NCBI GenBank assembly: GCA_001796355.1
Contig: MGMG01000090.1
Span: forward strand, 16,092 to 80,091
Source of the DNA: Chloroflexi bacterium GWB2_54_36
GTDB taxonomy: Bacteria > Chloroflexota > Anaerolineae > Anaerolineales > Anaerolineaceae
Reading direction: 5' to 3'
DNA: 64,000 nucleotides
Shown here: positions 36,970-46,439 of the stretch, piece after piece
Position numbering within the stretch: the first letter of the stretch is position 1
Layout of the letters: each line of letters starts with the position of its first letter
Program-made: the position numbers and the translations under genes
The notes under the pieces: generated by a model
Told to the model about the DNA's origin: nothing
Database searches by the model: none
Seen by the model: the letters and a program-made list of their open reading frames with translations, nothing else

Positions 36970-37851
36970 TTGAAATCCGTCAGTCCCATCATCCTGGCGC
37001 TTATCGCCATTTTATTGTGGAGCACGCTCGCTTTAGCAGGGAATGGTTTGCAAACGGTGCCGCGCTTTCTTTTGCTCGGAATAACCCTTGTAACCAGCGG
37101 AGCAATTTCCTTATTCCGTCGCGACGGGTGGCATGTTCCACTAAAAGTTTTTCTTGTTGGCGTTGGCGGCATCTTTGGGTATCACTTTTTATATTTCACC
37201 GCTTTCGCAAAGGCCCCTGCCGTCGAGACCAACTTGATTAATTATCTCTGGCCGTTACTAATCGTGTTGTTTTCACCACTCTTGCTTGTTGGGACCAGGT
37301 TAAAGGCGAACCACATTCTCGGCGTAATTTGCGGCCTGGCAGGAGCGAGTCTGATCGCAACCGGAGGCAAACCCAACTTACAAGTTCAGTATCTTCCAGG
37401 ATACGCTGCTGCACTGGGAGCCGCGATCACCTGGGCGATATATTCGCTGCTGACCAAGCGCCTCTCGCCCTTTCCAACGAGTTCGGTTGGGGCATTCTGC
37501 CTGATCTCTGGATTGTTGTCGTTGAGTATCTATTTCATTCAGGGCGGGAGCCTTAATGCCATTAGCATGGTTACGCCAACGCAATGGATTTTCTTGATTT
37601 TGGTGGGGATCGGTCCCATGGGGGCTGCCTTTTTCTTATGGGATGCAGCGCTCAAACGCGGCGATCCGCGAGTCATTGGTTCATTAGCTTACCTGGCCCC
37701 CTTCCTCTCGACCTTGAACCTGGTCATTTTTGCCGGTCAACATTTGGCACTGATCTCTTTTTTGGCCATGTTGTTGATCATCGCCGGTGCCGTCATCGGT
37801 TCTTGGAGCGGGAATTTAAGCTTGTCAAAAACAGTGGCAGATCGGGTATAA
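36970..37851 (+). CDS. EamA/DMT-family transporter
   Basis: 10-TM protein, NYLWPLLIVLFSPLL, GAAITWAIYSLLTKRL, LGPMGAAFFLWDAALKRGD-like motif. Confidence 0.9.
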   Translation: MKSVSPIILALIAILLWSTLALAGNGLQTVPRFLLLGITLVTSGAISLFRRDGWHVPLKVFLVGVGGIFGYHFLYFTAFAKAPAVETNLINYLWPLLIVLFSPLLLVGTRLKANHILGVICGLAGASLIATGGKPNLQVQYLPGYAAALGAAITWAIYSLLTKRLSPFPTSSVGAFCLISGLLSLSIYFIQGGSLNAISMVTPTQWIFLILVGIGPMGAAFFLWDAALKRGDPRVIGSLAYLAPFLSTLNLVIFAGQHLALISFLAMLLIIAGAVIGSWSGNLSLSKTVADRV

Positions 37852-37903
37852 ACCCTCACGATCCAACGCGAGGGTTGCGTAGTTATAAATGAATATTTTC
37901 TGA

Positions 37904-37909
37904 TATAAT
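37904..37909 (+). promoter_or_regulatory. Extended -10 promoter (TGATATAAT) for tRNA-Gly transcript
   Basis: tgatataat with TG motif; weak -35. Confidence 0.5.
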
Positions 37910-37921
37910 CGCCTATCGATG

Positions 37922-38000
37922 AGGTTACATACACACCTTTGCGCCAAACTTGGTGAGGTAGCCCTTAACTTCGGAAATGCCAACACTGTGTATGTAGCCT
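37922..38000 (+). other. Long-range inverted repeat / structured tRNA leader candidate
   Basis: aggttacatacaca ... tgtgtatgtagcct, 14-bp helix with one G-U. Confidence 0.55.
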
Positions 38001-38022
38001 ATTTGAAACTACTAGGTTACCT

Positions 38023-38093
38023 GCGGGCATAGTTCAGTGGTAGAACGGTAGCCTTCCAAGCTACATACACGGGTTCGAATCCCGTTGCCCGCT
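38023..38093 (+). tRNA. tRNA-Gly (UCC anticodon)
   Basis: gcgggcatagttcagtggtagaacggtagccttccaagctacatacacgggttcgaatcccgttgcccgct; full cloverleaf. Confidence 0.95.
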
Positions 38094-38102
38094 CTACTTT
38101 TT

Positions 38103-38199
38103 GTAGGATAAGCTTTAGCTTGTCCATTTTTTTGACCTGAGATTTTACATTATTCCCGACGAGCTACTGCTCGCCTGCGCAAGCTAAAGCTTACGCTAC
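38103..38199. repeat. BIME-like palindromic repeat, copy 1 of 3
   Basis: GTAGGATAAGCTTTAGCTTGTC ... GCGCAAGCTAAAGCTTACGCTAC. Confidence 0.88.
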
Positions 38200-38205
38200 A
38201 TTTTT

Positions 38206-38302
38206 GTAGGATAAGCTTTAGCTTGTCTATTTTTTTGCCTCCCGGTTTTACATCAAACCGGACGAGCTATCGCTCGCCTGCGCAAGCTAAAGCTTACGCT
38301 AC
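38206..38302. repeat. BIME-like palindromic repeat, copy 2 of 3
   Basis: Same termini as copy 1, 97 bp. Confidence 0.88.
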
Positions 38303-38308
38303 ATTTTT

Positions 38309-38406
38309 GTAGGATAAGCTTTAGCTTGTCTATTTTTTCTGACCTGGGAGTTTACATTATCCCCGACGAGCTACTGCTCGCCTGCGCAAGCTGAAGCTTA
38401 CGCTAC
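38309..38406. repeat. BIME-like palindromic repeat, copy 3 of 3
   Basis: Same termini; one A->G change in 3' REP. Confidence 0.88.
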
Positions 38407-38471
38407 TTAATAATTTATTTCTTCGCGATCTTTGCGTTTTAATGTTTAATACCTACCTTCGAAGACCCTAC

Positions 38472-39599
38472 TTACCCCCGGTACTTTCTCACCACCCGCG
38501 GCAGCAGGCCGGTCGTGACCTCGTAATTGATCGACCCGGCCAGGCGGCCAACTTCTTCCGCGGATACCCGCTCCGCGCCCTGCTGGCCGACCAACACCAC
38601 CTCGTCATTTTGCTGGACGCCCGGGATGCCGGTCACATCGATCACAAATTGATCCATGCATACCCGCCCGATGATCGGCGCCCGCTGACCGTGTACCAGC
38701 ACAATGCCCTTATTGCTCAAAATGCGATGATAGCCATCACCATAACCCACCGGTACCAGGGCTGCTGTCGTCGGCCGACCGGTGACGAAAGTCCGGCCGT
38801 AGCTCACCCCTGCCCCAACCGGCAGTTCGCGCACGCGGCTGACCGTGCTCTTAAGCGTCAGCGCCGGGTGCAACTCAAACACCGGCTCCCACTCGGAAGA
38901 TGGTTTCATTCCGTACATGGCAATTCCCGGGCGGACGGCATTGTAATGCGCTTCGGGCAGTTTCATGGTCGTGGCGCTATTGGCCGCATGGATGATCGGA
39001 ATATCCATCCCGGTATTCCTGATTGCTGCGATGACCTGGTCAAATTCAGCAATTTGCTGCCGCACCCAGGTCTGGTCGCTGGCGTCGGCAGTGGCAAAAT
39101 GGGTGAACAAACCCTCCACCCGAATGCCCGGCAGCGCTCGGGCAGCCTGTAGAAACGGGACGACCTCGGCTGACAGCAAGCCGTACCGGCTCATCCCGGT
39201 ATCCACTTTGACGTGTACCGGCATCGTTTTCCCCTGAGCAGCGGCTGACGCAGAAAGCGCCTGAGCAAATTCCGGCGTGATGGTGCTGGGGGTCAAATTC
39301 CATTGCACGAATGCGTCAGCGCCAGTTGGCGGGGTATAGCCCATCACCAACACGGGCGCATCGATGCCAGCCTGACGCAGTTCAATTCCCTCAGTTAGCC
39401 GGTGAACCGCCAACCGGGTGGCTCCTGCCTCCAGCGCCGCGCGGGCGACCGGAACGGCGCCGTGCCCATAGGCGTTGGCCTTGACCACCGCCATCACCTG
39501 AACGGTTGAGCCAACATGCCGGACAAATGACCTGACATTCTTGCGAATCGCCTCCAGATCAATTTCTGCCCAGGTTACTACGCCTTCGATGTCCGCCAT
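38472..39599 (-). CDS. alr: Alanine racemase
   Basis: AEIDLEAIRKNVRSF, AVVKANAYGHGAVPVARAALEAGA, VGYGDGYHR, MDQFVIDVTG; ATG 39599. Confidence 0.95.
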   Translation of the reverse strand: MADIEGVVTWAEIDLEAIRKNVRSFVRHVGSTVQVMAVVKANAYGHGAVPVARAALEAGATRLAVHRLTEGIELRQAGIDAPVLVMGYTPPTGADAFVQWNLTPSTITPEFAQALSASAAAQGKTMPVHVKVDTGMSRYGLLSAEVVPFLQAARALPGIRVEGLFTHFATADASDQTWVRQQIAEFDQVIAAIRNTGMDIPIIHAANSATTMKLPEAHYNAVRPGIAMYGMKPSSEWEPVFELHPALTLKSTVSRVRELPVGAGVSYGRTFVTGRPTTAALVPVGYGDGYHRILSNKGIVLVHGQRAPIIGRVCMDQFVIDVTGIPGVQQNDEVVLVGQQGAERVSAEEVGRLAGSINYEVTTGLLPRVVRKYRG

Positions 39600-39688
39600 A
39601 AAATTTCTCCCCAAAAGAGGGGTTTTGGCGTGACCAAAACCCCTCACTGAAAGTGAATGCTGCTTCTTTATACCACCTGTTGAACGAA

Positions 39689-40405
39689 TTAGCCGCCCAG
39701 ATACGCCTCGCGCACGCGGGTATCATGCAGCAGTTCATCTCCGGTACCGCTGAAAACGATGGTGCCCGTCTCCAGCACATAGCCGCGCTGGGCGGTTCGC
39801 AGAGCCATGTTGGCGTTTTGCTCCACCAACAACACCGTGGTCCCGCTGGCATTGATTTCTCTAATCACCCGGAAAATCTCGCGCACCAGCACCGGGCTCA
39901 ACCCCATCGATGGCTCATCCAGCAACACCATCTGACCGCGGCTCATCAAAGCCCTGCCGACCGCCAGCATTTGCTGTTCACCGCCCGAGAGCGTGCCGCC
40001 TAGCTGTACTTTGCGTTCCTCCAAGCGTGGGAAGATGGCAAAAACCCGTTCGTAATCCTTGGCGACTTCGGCCTTATCCTTGCGCTGCCAGGTGGCCAGT
40101 TTCAAGTTTTCAAGCACGGTCAAGCTGCCGAAGATCCCACGACCTTCGGGAACCTGGGCGATTCCCATTCCAACAATTTTGTCTGCCGGAATTTTCGCCA
40201 GGCTGGCGCCTTTGTACATGATTTGCCCAGTGTAAGGGAGCATGCCTGAAATTGCCCGCAGAGTGGATGATTTACCTGCTCCGTTTGCGCCGATCAGGGT
40301 GACGATTTCACCTTCCATCACATCAAAGCTGATATTCTTCACCGCCTTGATGTTGCCGTAAGAGACGCTCAAATCCCGAATCGAGAGGTAGGCGCCACTG
40401 CTCAT
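39689..40405 (-). CDS. livF: Branched-chain amino acid ABC transporter ATP-binding protein LivF
   Basis: GANGAGKSSTLRAISGML, LSGGEQQMLAVGRALMSRGQMVLLDEPSMGLSP. Confidence 0.94.
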   Translation of the reverse strand: MSSGAYLSIRDLSVSYGNIKAVKNISFDVMEGEIVTLIGANGAGKSSTLRAISGMLPYTGQIMYKGASLAKIPADKIVGMGIAQVPEGRGIFGSLTVLENLKLATWQRKDKAEVAKDYERVFAIFPRLEERKVQLGGTLSGGEQQMLAVGRALMSRGQMVLLDEPSMGLSPVLVREIFRVIREINASGTTVLLVEQNANMALRTAQRGYVLETGTIVFSGTGDELLHDTRVREAYLGG

Positions 40406-41172
40406 TGGTCACCTCCTTCGCCAAGGTATGCCTCGAGCACTTTAGGATTGGCTCGAATCTCTGCCGGCAAACCTTCAGCGATTGTAGCGCCAAAGTCAAG
40501 CACTTTCAAACGCTCACAGATGCCCATGACCAGGCGCATCTGGTGCTCGATGAGCAGGATGGTCAGACCAAATTCCTTGCGAATCCACAGGATAAATTCC
40601 ATCAACTGTTCGATCTCGCGCGGATTCATGCCTGCTGCCGGTTCATCCAGCAGCAGCAGCTTGGGGCCGGTTGCCAGAGCGCGGGCAATCTCTAACCGGC
40701 GCTGCGACCCGTAAGGCAGGTTTTTAGCCAGATCATCGGCAAAATGGTCCAGTTTGAAGATCTCCAGCAGGTCGAGCGCTTTGTTGGTAAAAAGCTCTTC
40801 CTGCGCCCGGTAACGGCCGATGTGAAGCAGCGACTCCCAGGATGAGTATTTCATCCAGTTATAGTAAGCGATGCGGACATTGTCAAGCACTGTCAGATCT
40901 TTGAACAGGCGGATATTTTGGAAAGTACGCGCGATCCCTAGCTGGGTGATTGCATTCGGTTTTCTACCCACCAATTCCTGACCGTTGAGTTGGATACTCC
41001 CCTCAGTAGCTTTATAGACCCCGGTGACAAGGTTAAAGATGGTGGTTTTTCCAGCCCCGTTCGGGCCGATGATGCCCACCAGTTCGCCCGGTTCCAGGTC
41101 AAGGTTGAAATCGGAGACGGCGCACAGCCCGCCAAAGTAATGCGTTACGTGATCAGCTCGCAGAAGTGCCAT
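40402..41172 (-). CDS. livG: Branched-chain amino acid ABC transporter ATP-binding protein LivG
   Basis: GPNGAGKTTIFNLVTGVY, GIARTFQNIRLF, LPYGSQRRLEIARALATGPKLLLLDEPAAGMNP. Confidence 0.94.
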   Translation of the reverse strand: MALLRADHVTHYFGGLCAVSDFNLDLEPGELVGIIGPNGAGKTTIFNLVTGVYKATEGSIQLNGQELVGRKPNAITQLGIARTFQNIRLFKDLTVLDNVRIAYYNWMKYSSWESLLHIGRYRAQEELFTNKALDLLEIFKLDHFADDLAKNLPYGSQRRLEIARALATGPKLLLLDEPAAGMNPREIEQLMEFILWIRKEFGLTILLIEHQMRLVMGICERLKVLDFGATIAEGLPAEIRANPKVLEAYLGEGGDQ

Positions 41173-42238
41173 TCGACACCTCCTTCTTTGCGCGCCAGTA
41201 TTTGAGTGCATAAAGGTCGAAACCCGGTATCAACCAGCGGAATTCGCGCAGTCCCATAATGCCGCGCGGCCGGAAAATCATCAGCAGCACCAGCATCAAC
41301 GGCATCAGCACCATGCGCCACATGCCAAACGGTCGCAGGACCTCCAGCAAAACGGTGTACACGGTGGCACCGAGGATCGACCCGGTGATCGAACCGATCC
41401 CGCCCAGATAAACCATGATGAGCACGTCGGTGGATTTGATAATGTCGAACACTTTGGGACTGATGAATTGCAAAACGTGGGCAAACAGCGCCCCGGCAAC
41501 CCCGGCAAAAAATGAGCTTAGCGTGAACGCCAGTAATTTCACCTGCTTGGTGCTGACGCCCATCAGGTCGCTGGCAATTTCATCTTCACGGATCGATTGC
41601 ACGCCGCGTCCATAATTGGAGTACACAAAGTTGCGGATGACCAGGATTGCCAGGACAGTCCAGAAGAAGGTCCATGGGAGTGTGGTCAACTTTGCGATCC
41701 CCGGGATACCGCGCGGCCCGCCGATGGCTTCGATGTTCTCGATGACCGATTTGACGATCATGTTAAACGCCAGGGTTACGATAGCCAGGTAGTCACCGCG
41801 GGTTTTAAAGGACGGCACCGACACGACCAACCCTACCAGGGCAGCGCCGATTCCGCCTGCCAGAACAACCAGCGGAAAGTAAATTGCTCCTAGGTTGTCA
41901 GGAAGCAATTTGGTGGTGAAAATGGCTGAAACATAAGCCCCCACCGCCATGAAACCGGCATGCCCGACGGAGAACTCGCCCATATAGCCGTTGATCAGAT
42001 TCAAACTGGTGGTTAAGATAATGTTGATCCCGATATAGATTATGACCAGTTGAACATACTCATTAACCAGTCCAAATCTCGGGATCAGGATGGAAAGGAT
42101 AAAGCCAACCGCCAGGACAATCGGGAAGGCTTTGCGGTTGTTTGCGATTCGGTCCCAGCGCATTTTCCAACGCTCGAGCAGCGCATGACCTTTGGACACA
42201 GGGGTAGGTGTGGATGATGGTGTGTTATCCATGTTCAT
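41153..42238 (-). CDS. livM: Branched-chain amino acid ABC transporter permease LivM
   Basis: NLINGYMGEFSVGHAGFMAVGAYVSA, ADIKSTDVLIMVYLGGIGSITGSILGA-type motif. Confidence 0.93.
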   Translation of the reverse strand: MNMDNTPSSTPTPVSKGHALLERWKMRWDRIANNRKAFPIVLAVGFILSILIPRFGLVNEYVQLVIIYIGINIILTTSLNLINGYMGEFSVGHAGFMAVGAYVSAIFTTKLLPDNLGAIYFPLVVLAGGIGAALVGLVVSVPSFKTRGDYLAIVTLAFNMIVKSVIENIEAIGGPRGIPGIAKLTTLPWTFFWTVLAILVIRNFVYSNYGRGVQSIREDEIASDLMGVSTKQVKLLAFTLSSFFAGVAGALFAHVLQFISPKVFDIIKSTDVLIMVYLGGIGSITGSILGATVYTVLLEVLRPFGMWRMVLMPLMLVLLMIFRPRGIMGLREFRWLIPGFDLYALKYWRAKKEVSNGTSAS

Positions 42239-43110
42239 ACCTTTTGCGGCCGGGGTTTACCCAGGATACCGTATGGGCGGAAGATCAACAGCACCAGCAG
42301 CAGGGCAAACGCCACAAAGTCGCGGTAGGTGGAAGGCATGAAGGCTGCCACCATGATTTCAACCGTGCCAAGGATGAACCCGCCGATCATTGCGCCGCGG
42401 ATATTGCCGATCCCGCCAACCACCGCGGAGATAAAGGCTTTCCAGCCGATCAGGATGCCCATGTAAGGGTCGATGACCGGAAATGCCAGCGCATACATCG
42501 TACCAGCCGCAGCCCCAAGGCCGGTGCCGAGGGCAAATGTGGCAGATACGATCAGGTTGAGCGGCACGCCCATCAACGGGATAATGGCTTTATCCCACGA
42601 GATTGCCCGCATCGCCATCCCAACCATGGTCTTGCGAACGATCAGGTCTAACATGATCATCATCCCTACCGAAAGCAGGATGATGATAATTTGCAGGGAA
42701 GAAATGGAAACGCCGGCAATATTCCAGGTGGTATTTTGAATGAGCTGGGGGATGTGTTGGGGATAAGGATAAAAAACTAACGTAAAGTTTTCGAGGAAGA
42801 GGCCGACACCCAGCGCAGTAATTACCGCGGAAACCCGCGGAGCATTGCGCAGTGGCCGATAGGCCACCCGCTCGATCAGCACACCCAGCAGCGCCACCCC
42901 GATCATCGAAACCAGCAGGGTGGGGACAAAAGGAAGACCAAAATAAACGGCTGCAATAAAGGTAAAAAATGCGCCCACCATAAAAAGGTCGCCGTGGGCG
43001 AAGTTGATCATCGTCAGAATACCATAAACCATGGTATATCCCAGCGCGATCAACGCATAAATACTACCCAGCTGCAGCGCGTTCAGTGATTGCTGGAAGA
43101 AATAAGTCAT
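42235..43110 (-). CDS. livH: Branched-chain amino acid ABC transporter permease LivH
   Basis: ALQLGSIYALIALGYTMVYGILTMINFAHGDLFMVGAF. Confidence 0.94.
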   Translation of the reverse strand: MTYFFQQSLNALQLGSIYALIALGYTMVYGILTMINFAHGDLFMVGAFFTFIAAVYFGLPFVPTLLVSMIGVALLGVLIERVAYRPLRNAPRVSAVITALGVGLFLENFTLVFYPYPQHIPQLIQNTTWNIAGVSISSLQIIIILLSVGMMIMLDLIVRKTMVGMAMRAISWDKAIIPLMGVPLNLIVSATFALGTGLGAAAGTMYALAFPVIDPYMGILIGWKAFISAVVGGIGNIRGAMIGGFILGTVEIMVAAFMPSTYRDFVAFALLLVLLIFRPYGILGKPRPQKV

Positions 43111-43135
43111 AAAACCGCCTTTATTTAAAGAAATG

Positions 43136-43170
43136 TGACTCTCTCGCTGTGCGGTACAGCGAGAGAGTCA
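43136..43170 (-). other. Intergenic 15-bp perfect hairpin between livK and livH
   Basis: tgactctctcgctgt-gcggt-acagcgagagagtca. Confidence 0.85.
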
Positions 43171-43186
43171 ATAGGTCAGCTTCAGT

Positions 43187-44356
43187 TTACGGAGCCGCGT
43201 TGGCGAACCAGACGAATTTATCGCCTTTAACCTGCAAAATCACTGCGCTCTTAACCGGATCGCCGGAGCCGGCCTCAAAAGCCATATTGCCAGTGACACC
43301 TTCGTAATTGGTGATCATCGCCATACCGGCGCGGACTGATTCGCGGTCCACTTTACCGGCGGATTTCAACGCATTCCACAACAACCCAAAGGAATCATAC
43401 GTCAGGGCTGCTACGTCATCCGGGGTGTTGCCATAGGCGGCTTTGTAGGCATCGATGAATTTGGTGGCAACGGGGGTGGCAGCATCGGCAGCATAGTGGG
43501 TGCTAAAATAGTAGCCTTCGCACTCAGTGCCGCACAGTGTGATCAATTCAGCGCTGCCCCACGAGTCTGAGCCAAGGAACGGGACGGTGATGCCCAGGCG
43601 GTGCGCCTGCTGGATCTGCAGCGGGACTTCGCTATAGTAGTTGGGCAGGAAAATCACGTCCGGTGCAGCTTCCTTGATCTTGGTTAGCTGAGCCGAGAAG
43701 TCTTTGTCGCCAGTGGTGTAGGTTTCAAAGGCTACAACGGTGCCGCCGCTCTCTTCGAAGGTTGCCTTAAAGTATTCGGCAATGCCCTTGTTGTAATCCG
43801 AAGCCACGTCATACAGGACAGCGGCATTTTTAGCGCCCAGGTTGTCCAAAGCAAATTTAGCTACCACACGCCCCTGGAACGGGTCGATGAAGGCGGCACG
43901 GAAGACATATTGCTTGGGTTCCGTGGTATCGCCCTTGAGGGTTGTCTTGGGGTTGGTTGACCACGGGCTGATCAGCACGACCTTCGAGCTTTCAGCAATT
44001 TCCGAAGCGGGAATGGCATAGCGGCTGGCATTGGGACCGACAATGGCAACCACATTTTGCTGCGTGATCAATTTCGATGCAGCCGAAGCAGACTGATCGG
44101 CCTTACCGGCATTGTCTTCGACGAAAAGTTCAATCTTATAGGTTTTACCGCCGACCTCAAGGCCGCCGGCGTCATTGATTTCTTTAACCGCCAGTTCAGC
44201 CGCATTCTTGCTGGAAGCGCCGACCGCCGGGATATCCCCGGTCAGTTCAGCGATTACTCCAATTTTGATGACATCACCCCCGGCGCCTGTGCCGCAGGCT
44301 GCCAGGAGCATGCTGGCAATAAACAAGACTACAAAAATCAGAGTACCCTTTCTCAT
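43187..44356 (-). CDS. livK: Branched-chain amino acid ABC transporter substrate-binding protein
   Basis: Lipobox LLAACG; IKIGVIAELTGDIPAVGASSKNAAELAVKEINDAGG. Confidence 0.93.
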   Translation of the reverse strand: MRKGTLIFVVLFIASMLLAACGTGAGGDVIKIGVIAELTGDIPAVGASSKNAAELAVKEINDAGGLEVGGKTYKIELFVEDNAGKADQSASAASKLITQQNVVAIVGPNASRYAIPASEIAESSKVVLISPWSTNPKTTLKGDTTEPKQYVFRAAFIDPFQGRVVAKFALDNLGAKNAAVLYDVASDYNKGIAEYFKATFEESGGTVVAFETYTTGDKDFSAQLTKIKEAAPDVIFLPNYYSEVPLQIQQAHRLGITVPFLGSDSWGSAELITLCGTECEGYYFSTHYAADAATPVATKFIDAYKAAYGNTPDDVAALTYDSFGLLWNALKSAGKVDRESVRAGMAMITNYEGVTGNMAFEAGSGDPVKSAVILQVKGDKFVWFANAAP

Positions 44357-44905
44357 TATATTCTCCTCTTTTGTATGTTACTCACGATTTGCCTCCAATG
44401 GCTGCGTAAACCTGATTTTGATTGGGCCCACCTCCATGTTGTGAACTCTGTTTCCGTCCCTGCAGGACGGTGAGTTTTACGGGCAACCTTTATGGAAACG
44501 CAAAAGAAGCGTCTGGCAGTTTATCAAACTGAGACTCTTCACCCGTACAAAATGAAAAAAAACTTCCGATAAGGGAACGGGAACTCGAAATACCGTACTT
44601 GTTTTCAAATTACAATCCTGCTAGTCACCTGGTCGATTGATGCAGTATTGTGAGTGACGGCAGCCAACTAAAATCATCCAAGGTGGATGGCTACCTCGAA
44701 ACAACAGGTATTCAATTTATAAAGTTGAGGGTTATAGGGAATGATCCGGTGGAGATGCTCACCGCAGTATACTTGCTGGATGATCAACTTAAATCCAGCA
44801 TTAAAATACTATAGCATGGAATGACCATATTACAAGTTCAGCACCATCACTTTTTTTCCAAATATTAATCACATTATCGATCCTATTTGTGAAATACTTA
44901 ACAAA

Positions 44906-46219
44906 TCAACGGCTAATTGCCGGAATGAGCACGGTATAGATTGCCTGAAATGCCAAATGTTGCGACTGCGCTGTTCCAGCAATGTCGCCGCCAAAAAAGT
45001 GAATATGGTTACCAATCGCTACCACTCCCGGTTGAGCGCCAATCGCCACAGGCGGCAGGTCCAACCTTTCCCATTGATCTGTATTTTCATCGTAACGCAA
45101 TATGGGCAACCTGGCCTTCTCCTGATCAAAACTTCCCCCAACCAGGTACAAGTTTTCCGCCAATGCAACCAGATTGATCCAATCGCGATTTTCCAACAGC
45201 CCGGCCCGTGATTCCCAGGCAACTTCACCGGCAGATTCACGCTGCGGGTAATACGCCAGCAGGTCGGTTAATCGTCCTAGTTGATTGACACCCCCGGCCA
45301 GCATGATCTTGGCGCCAAGAACGGCAGCGGAACCATAAGCCCGCGGCGTGTCCATGGGTTGGCGTTCCTGCCAGGCATTCTCTCCCAGGTCATAAACAAA
45401 TACCCGGTCCGAATAGTTGGCTCCGTCCCAGCCGCCAAATACGTACAACTGTCCTTCGAAGGATGCCAGGGCATACCCAGTCAAAGCGATCGGCATGGGT
45501 TCAGCCTGTTTCCACCGGTCGGAACGCGGGTCGTACACTTCCAGCAGCGCGGTTGGTTTGCCATCTACTCCAAGGCCGCCTGGAATGTAGATCTTTTCAC
45601 CAAGGAGCGCCGCTCCTGCATCGCTGACCGGGGTGGGCTTGGTAGATTTTTCCTGCCACTCGTCATTGTCGACCTGATACGCGCTGACCATGCCGCTGAT
45701 TTGACCATCGCGCTGCCCGCCAAACAAAAAAACGGTCCCCTCATAGCTGGCAACTGCCATACCAAAACCGCTCACCGGCAAGGCTTGATGGAAACTCCAA
45801 CGGGACAGCGGCGTTGGGACGGGTGGCGTGACCGCCGCGGAAGGGTTGGTGGGTGGCCGAACGGCTAAAATAAACAGCAGCACAATCAGACTCAAGGCGG
45901 CGCCAATCAGCAGATACCGCCACAGAGGTCGGATTCGCGGGTTTGGTTGGAGGGAAAGGGCGCCTTCTGGAGAAGTTTCTCCGTATTCAGTTGTTCGATT
46001 TTCGCTGCCGGAATTGACTAACCCGATCCGCATGGCATACAGGGTCGCCTCGGTGCGCGAGACGACTTCGATTTTCGCAAAAATATTGCGCAGGTGTACC
46101 TTAACCGTGTTAGGACTGATTACCAGCCGGGTGGCTATTTCTTTGTTGCTGGCCCCGGTGGCAACAAGCTTCAATATTTCTAATTCGCGTTCACTCAATC
46201 CGTTTTCTACAACCATCAT
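44906..46219 (-). CDS. LuxR-type HTH - TM - kelch-repeat protein
   Basis: LSERELEILKLVATGASNKEIATRLVISPNTVKVHLRNIFAKI; TM LLIGAALSLIVLLFILAV; kelch repeats AVASYEGTVFLFGGQRDG, ALASFEGQLYVFGGWDG, VALAENLYLVGG. Confidence 0.88.
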   Translation of the reverse strand: MMVVENGLSERELEILKLVATGASNKEIATRLVISPNTVKVHLRNIFAKIEVVSRTEATLYAMRIGLVNSGSENRTTEYGETSPEGALSLQPNPRIRPLWRYLLIGAALSLIVLLFILAVRPPTNPSAAVTPPVPTPLSRWSFHQALPVSGFGMAVASYEGTVFLFGGQRDGQISGMVSAYQVDNDEWQEKSTKPTPVSDAGAALLGEKIYIPGGLGVDGKPTALLEVYDPRSDRWKQAEPMPIALTGYALASFEGQLYVFGGWDGANYSDRVFVYDLGENAWQERQPMDTPRAYGSAAVLGAKIMLAGGVNQLGRLTDLLAYYPQRESAGEVAWESRAGLLENRDWINLVALAENLYLVGGSFDQEKARLPILRYDENTDQWERLDLPPVAIGAQPGVVAIGNHIHFFGGDIAGTAQSQHLAFQAIYTVLIPAISR

Positions 46220-46439
46220 CACCCTGAATCGAATTTCGGATGTCCGCCCCCTCACGACCGGGAAGCCGCGGGTACATCCCGCGGCGCGGTGGTCAGGTAA
46301 ATTATATACCATACAGCCCTGCACGTTTCGTGCTTGGCATTTATTAGCTGCGGCATAGGTATTTCCACACAAGAAGCGGAACGTCCAGCAACAGCCTGCT
46401 CTAACGGTTTCATGATGAGAAATTGGAATAGTTCGTGGA

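Noticed and set aside
38103-38406. CRISPR-like array (three regularly spaced repeats after tRNA-Gly)
   Set aside because: Units are ~97 bp, internally palindromic and separated by only ~6 nt with no unique spacers; better explained as BIME-like elements.
44500-44880. Possible ncRNA in the ~500-bp gap upstream of livK
   Set aside because: Only weak, short inverted repeats; more plausibly promoter/leader sequence for the liv operon, no RNA family recognised.
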